Assembly (NCBI RefSeq): GCF_001428525.1
Contig: NZ_LMHW01000011.1
Location: 1 to 64,000 of the forward strand
Direction of reading: 5' to 3'
DNA from: Flavobacterium sp. Root186
Lineage (GTDB): Bacteria; Bacteroidota; Bacteroidia; Flavobacteriales; Flavobacteriaceae
Length of the DNA: 64,000 nucleotides
Position 1 is the first letter of the stretch, and each line of letters starts with the position of its first letter. The notes under the pieces were generated by a model that was given only the letters and a program-made list of their open reading frames with translations, ran no database searches and was not told where the DNA came from. Of the stretch, positions 62,257 to 64,000 are shown one piece after another. The position numbers were made by a program, and so were the translations under genes.

Positions 62257-63468
62257 TTAATTCAAATTAATTAGCTGAGGTCCAAATTCTTCGTAGAAAA
62301 TATTTTCCTGATTTACGTTTAAATTAATAAGCGCTTCATATTGCGTTTTGATGAACATTTCTGGCCCGCAGATATAATATCTGGCTTCTTCTAATAAAAT
62401 AGAATCTTTGCATTTATGAAGATCAACACGACCCTGAATTACTTCATTTGAAATCGTATTTTCAGGTGTTACAGCATCATAAAACGTAAATGTTTCCAGA
62501 TCATTTGCTTCCTCTTTTAAAGCCAAAATCTGATCTTTGAAAGCATGAACAGATTCGTTTCTGCAACCGTGAATCCAGATTGTTTTTTTATTTTGAATCG
62601 AATTCAAATTCGTTTCCAGCATGCTTAACATCGGCGTAAGCCCAACTCCGCCGCTTATTAATATTAAAGGATTTTCAGAATCTTTTTCTAAATGAAATAA
62701 TCCTGCAGGAGAAGAAATCGAAATAATATCCCCTTCAGATTTTGAATGCATTGTATTCGAAACCCATCCGTTTGGATTTGGTGCAATTCCGCTTTCTTTT
62801 TTTACCGAAATTCTGTAATATTCAGGATTAAAAGTACTCGATAAACTATATTGTCTTGGCTGTAAAAGATTCAGTTCCGGCACAAAAACCTGAACGCTGA
62901 TAAACTGTCCGGAATGGAAATTAGCAATCTCTTTTCCGTCTTCAGGATAAAGATAAAAGGATTTAATTTCAGCCGATTCTTCAACAATTTTTTTAATGAC
63001 GAATTTTCTCCAGCCGTTCCAGCTTCCGGGTTTTTCGATATTTTCCTTGTATAAATCTTTTTCAAGGTTAATCATGATATCGGCAAGTTCGTAAAAAGCA
63101 ACTGTCCAGGCTTCAAGAATTGGCAGTGTTGCGGCTTCTCCAACAACTTCTCCAATAGAAGCAATAAGGTGTGTTCCTACGATTTTATATTGTTCCGGCT
63201 GAATATTAAGGCTTCGGTGTTTGGTTCCAATTCCCTTTAATACGCCAATTAAAACTGACGGATCGTCTATATTTTCGGCGTAAGCCAAAACTGCATTTGC
63301 CAAGGCAGATTTTTGTCTTCCGTTTGCCTGATTTCCCATATTAAACATATTTCGCAATTCAGGATGATGCTTAAACATTCTGGCATAAAAATAATTGGTA
63401 AGGTCTTCGCCACTCGCTCGTAAAATTGGAATCGTAGCTTTAATAAGCTCTTTTTGATGTGGATTCAT
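62257..63468 (-). CDS. hmp: Flavohaemoglobin (nitric oxide dioxygenase)
   Basis: This 403-residue protein has all three parts. The globin domain is residues 1-140, with B10 Tyr in NYFYARMF and the proximal His in GIGTKHRSLNI. The FAD-binding ferredoxin-reductase domain is about 150-260, with the RQYSLSS motif. The NAD(P)-binding domain is about 265-400, with LISGGVGLTPMLSML, WIHGCRNESVHAF, YYICGPEMFIKTQ and the C-terminal FGP. It converts NO and O2 to nitrate using NAD(P)H in the cytosol. A Crp/Fnr-like palindrome lies upstream at about -41.5 of a likely promoter, which fits NO- or oxygen-responsive control. Confidence 0.96.
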   Translation of the reverse strand: MNPHQKELIKATIPILRASGEDLTNYFYARMFKHHPELRNMFNMGNQANGRQKSALANAVLAYAENIDDPSVLIGVLKGIGTKHRSLNIQPEQYKIVGTHLIASIGEVVGEAATLPILEAWTVAFYELADIMINLEKDLYKENIEKPGSWNGWRKFVIKKIVEESAEIKSFYLYPEDGKEIANFHSGQFISVQVFVPELNLLQPRQYSLSSTFNPEYYRISVKKESGIAPNPNGWVSNTMHSKSEGDIISISSPAGLFHLEKDSENPLILISGGVGLTPMLSMLETNLNSIQNKKTIWIHGCRNESVHAFKDQILALKEEANDLETFTFYDAVTPENTISNEVIQGRVDLHKCKDSILLEEARYYICGPEMFIKTQYEALINLNVNQENIFYEEFGPQLINLN

Positions 63469-63536
63469 TTTGAATAATTTGATTAGGATTTAAATTTAAA
63501 ATTCTAAGAAATAAAAGGCCTCAGAATTTATATCAA

Positions 63537-63544
63537 CAAATTTA
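63537..63544 (-). promoter_or_regulatory. -7 element of the flavohaemoglobin promoter
   Basis: On the minus strand TAAATTTG matches TAnnTTTG exactly, about 70 bp before the ATG. The position for the -33 TTG (63564-63566) reads AAA, so the promoter lacks a -33 and would need an activator. Confidence 0.6.
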
Positions 63545-63565
63545 ATTCCGCAGTAAAGCTTCATT

Positions 63566-63583
63566 TTATGATTCAAATCATAA
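63566..63583. promoter_or_regulatory. Crp/Fnr-type palindrome upstream of hmp
   Basis: TTATGATTCAAATCATAA has 8-bp arms complementary without mismatch around a central CA. Its centre lies about 30 bp upstream of the -7 element, roughly -41.5 from the expected start, the class II activator position. ATGAT-N4-ATCAT resembles sites of Fnr/HcpR-like regulators. Confidence 0.6.
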
Positions 63584-63660
63584 TGGGGTAAGTTTTTTTG
63601 TTTCAAGTTTCAAGTTTCAGGTTGAGACCCAGAATATAAATATTCTCATTTTATTCGTTG

Positions 63661-63688
63661 TGTAGACACACTGCTGTGCGTCTCTACA
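63661..63688. repeat. REP-type hairpin
   Basis: AGACACACTGCTGTGCGTCT, with TGTAGA / TCTACA-like flanks, is a further member of the hairpin family at 43766, 44534 and 44735. Confidence 0.8.
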
Positions 63689-63830
63689 ATATACTTTGTG
63701 TGATTTTTGATTTTTTTACAATTAATAATCAACAATTAACAATTCAAATCCGTTGTTGGTCGAAATTCTGCATTGCGACATTTCAATTTATAGTACATTT
63801 ATATTTACAGACTATTTAAGTGAATCAGCA

Positions 63831-64000
63831 ATGAAAAATATTTTTCTTTCCTTATGTTTTTTTGGTTTAATTTCCAGTGGTTTAAGTCAGGAATTGGCAA
63901 ATGCTCCAAAACCTTTTGGCCCGCTTCCTACGCAAAAACAAATCGACTGGCAGGAAATGGAATTTTATGCTTTCGTGCATTTTTCATTAAACACTTTTAC
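63831..64000 (+). CDS. GH29 alpha-L-fucosidase, 5' end only
   Basis: The first 56 codons are in the window. They show a signal peptide (MKNIFLSLCFFGLISSGLSQ) followed by FGPLPTQKQIDWQEMEFYAFVHFSLNTFT, the very characteristic N-terminal entry of GH29 alpha-fucosidases. The catalytic Asp and Glu lie beyond the window edge. The gene is divergent from flavohaemoglobin and may begin a third polysaccharide-related group. Confidence 0.85.
   Translation, partial: MKNIFLSLCFFGLISSGLSQELANAPKPFGPLPTQKQIDWQEMEFYAFVHFSLNTF

Larger units (their letters stand above)
63469..63830. other. Divergent region, flavohaemoglobin / GH29
   Basis: 362 bp without a gene. It holds the flavohaemoglobin promoter and palindrome, a short GTTTCAA tandem (63600-63620), a REP-type hairpin (63661-63688) and an AT-rich stretch before the GH29 start. 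TATATTTA at 63800-63807 could be the GH29 -7 element, but no well-spaced TTG is visible. Confidence 0.6.

Overview
The window looks like a chromosomal segment of a Flavobacterium-type Bacteroidetes. The support is AT-rich DNA, SusC/SusD pairs, a type IX secretion (T9SS) type-B C-terminal domain next to a PorP/SprF protein, a hybrid two-component regulator, promoters of the TTG-N19-TAnnTTTG type, and many flavobacterial intergenic inverted repeats. I saw no tRNA, insertion sequence, phage gene or CRISPR array.

Layout. 1-0.1 kb: 3' end of a 5S rRNA gene and its terminator. 0.4-14 kb: a lipoprotein peptidase, a giant FG-GAP/HYR T9SS surface protein with a PorP/SprF partner, a TPR histidine kinase with a LuxR-type response regulator, a PepSY-like protein, a LacI-family regulator, an AraC-family regulator, and a YbhB-like gene broken by a one-base deletion. 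14-43.7 kb: a large glucurono(arabino)xylan locus. It encodes GH67 and GH115 alpha-glucuronidases, a short-chain reductase and mannonate dehydratase for glucuronate, a GH10 xylanase, a GPH-type sugar symporter, a cytosolic GH43 xylosidase, a GntR/XylR regulator, xylulokinase, xylose isomerase and an FSA/TalC-type transaldolase. The outer-membrane operon follows: SusC, SusD, a TIG-domain glycan-binding lipoprotein, a GH10 with two CBMs inserted in its barrel, GH35 and an SGNH acetylesterase. 43.9-44.5 kb: a hexapeptide-repeat transferase flanked by direct repeats. 44.8-61.7 kb: a second glycan locus with a hybrid two-component sensor divergent from SusC/SusD, a clan GH-A enzyme, a GH43-like propeller, GH2, GH43, aldose 1-epimerase and another GH43, probably for an arabinose-containing glycan. 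62-64 kb: flavohaemoglobin with a small membrane protein, then the start of a GH29 alpha-fucosidase.

How it works together. In the first locus, surface xylanase and SusCD would take in decorated xylo-oligosaccharides. Periplasmic GH67, GH115, GH35 and esterase would strip the side groups. The symporter and cytosolic GH43 would give xylose, which XylA and XylB turn into xylulose-5-phosphate. Glucuronate would run through the reductase and UxuA, but no glucuronate isomerase, KDG kinase or KDPG aldolase is in the window.

The most notable regulatory signal is a near-palindrome, CAACCGATTG or its complement. It occurs six times, always between genes and only in the xylan locus, and in one case its TTG forms the -33 element of the susC promoter. 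It has the shape of a LacI-family operator, and a LacI gene lies 2.7 kb upstream of the locus. Other signals are an 18-bp direct repeat abutting the second susC promoter, a Crp/Fnr-like palindrome at about -41.5 of the flavohaemoglobin promoter, and a GC-rich Flavo-1-like RNA element in front of xylR.
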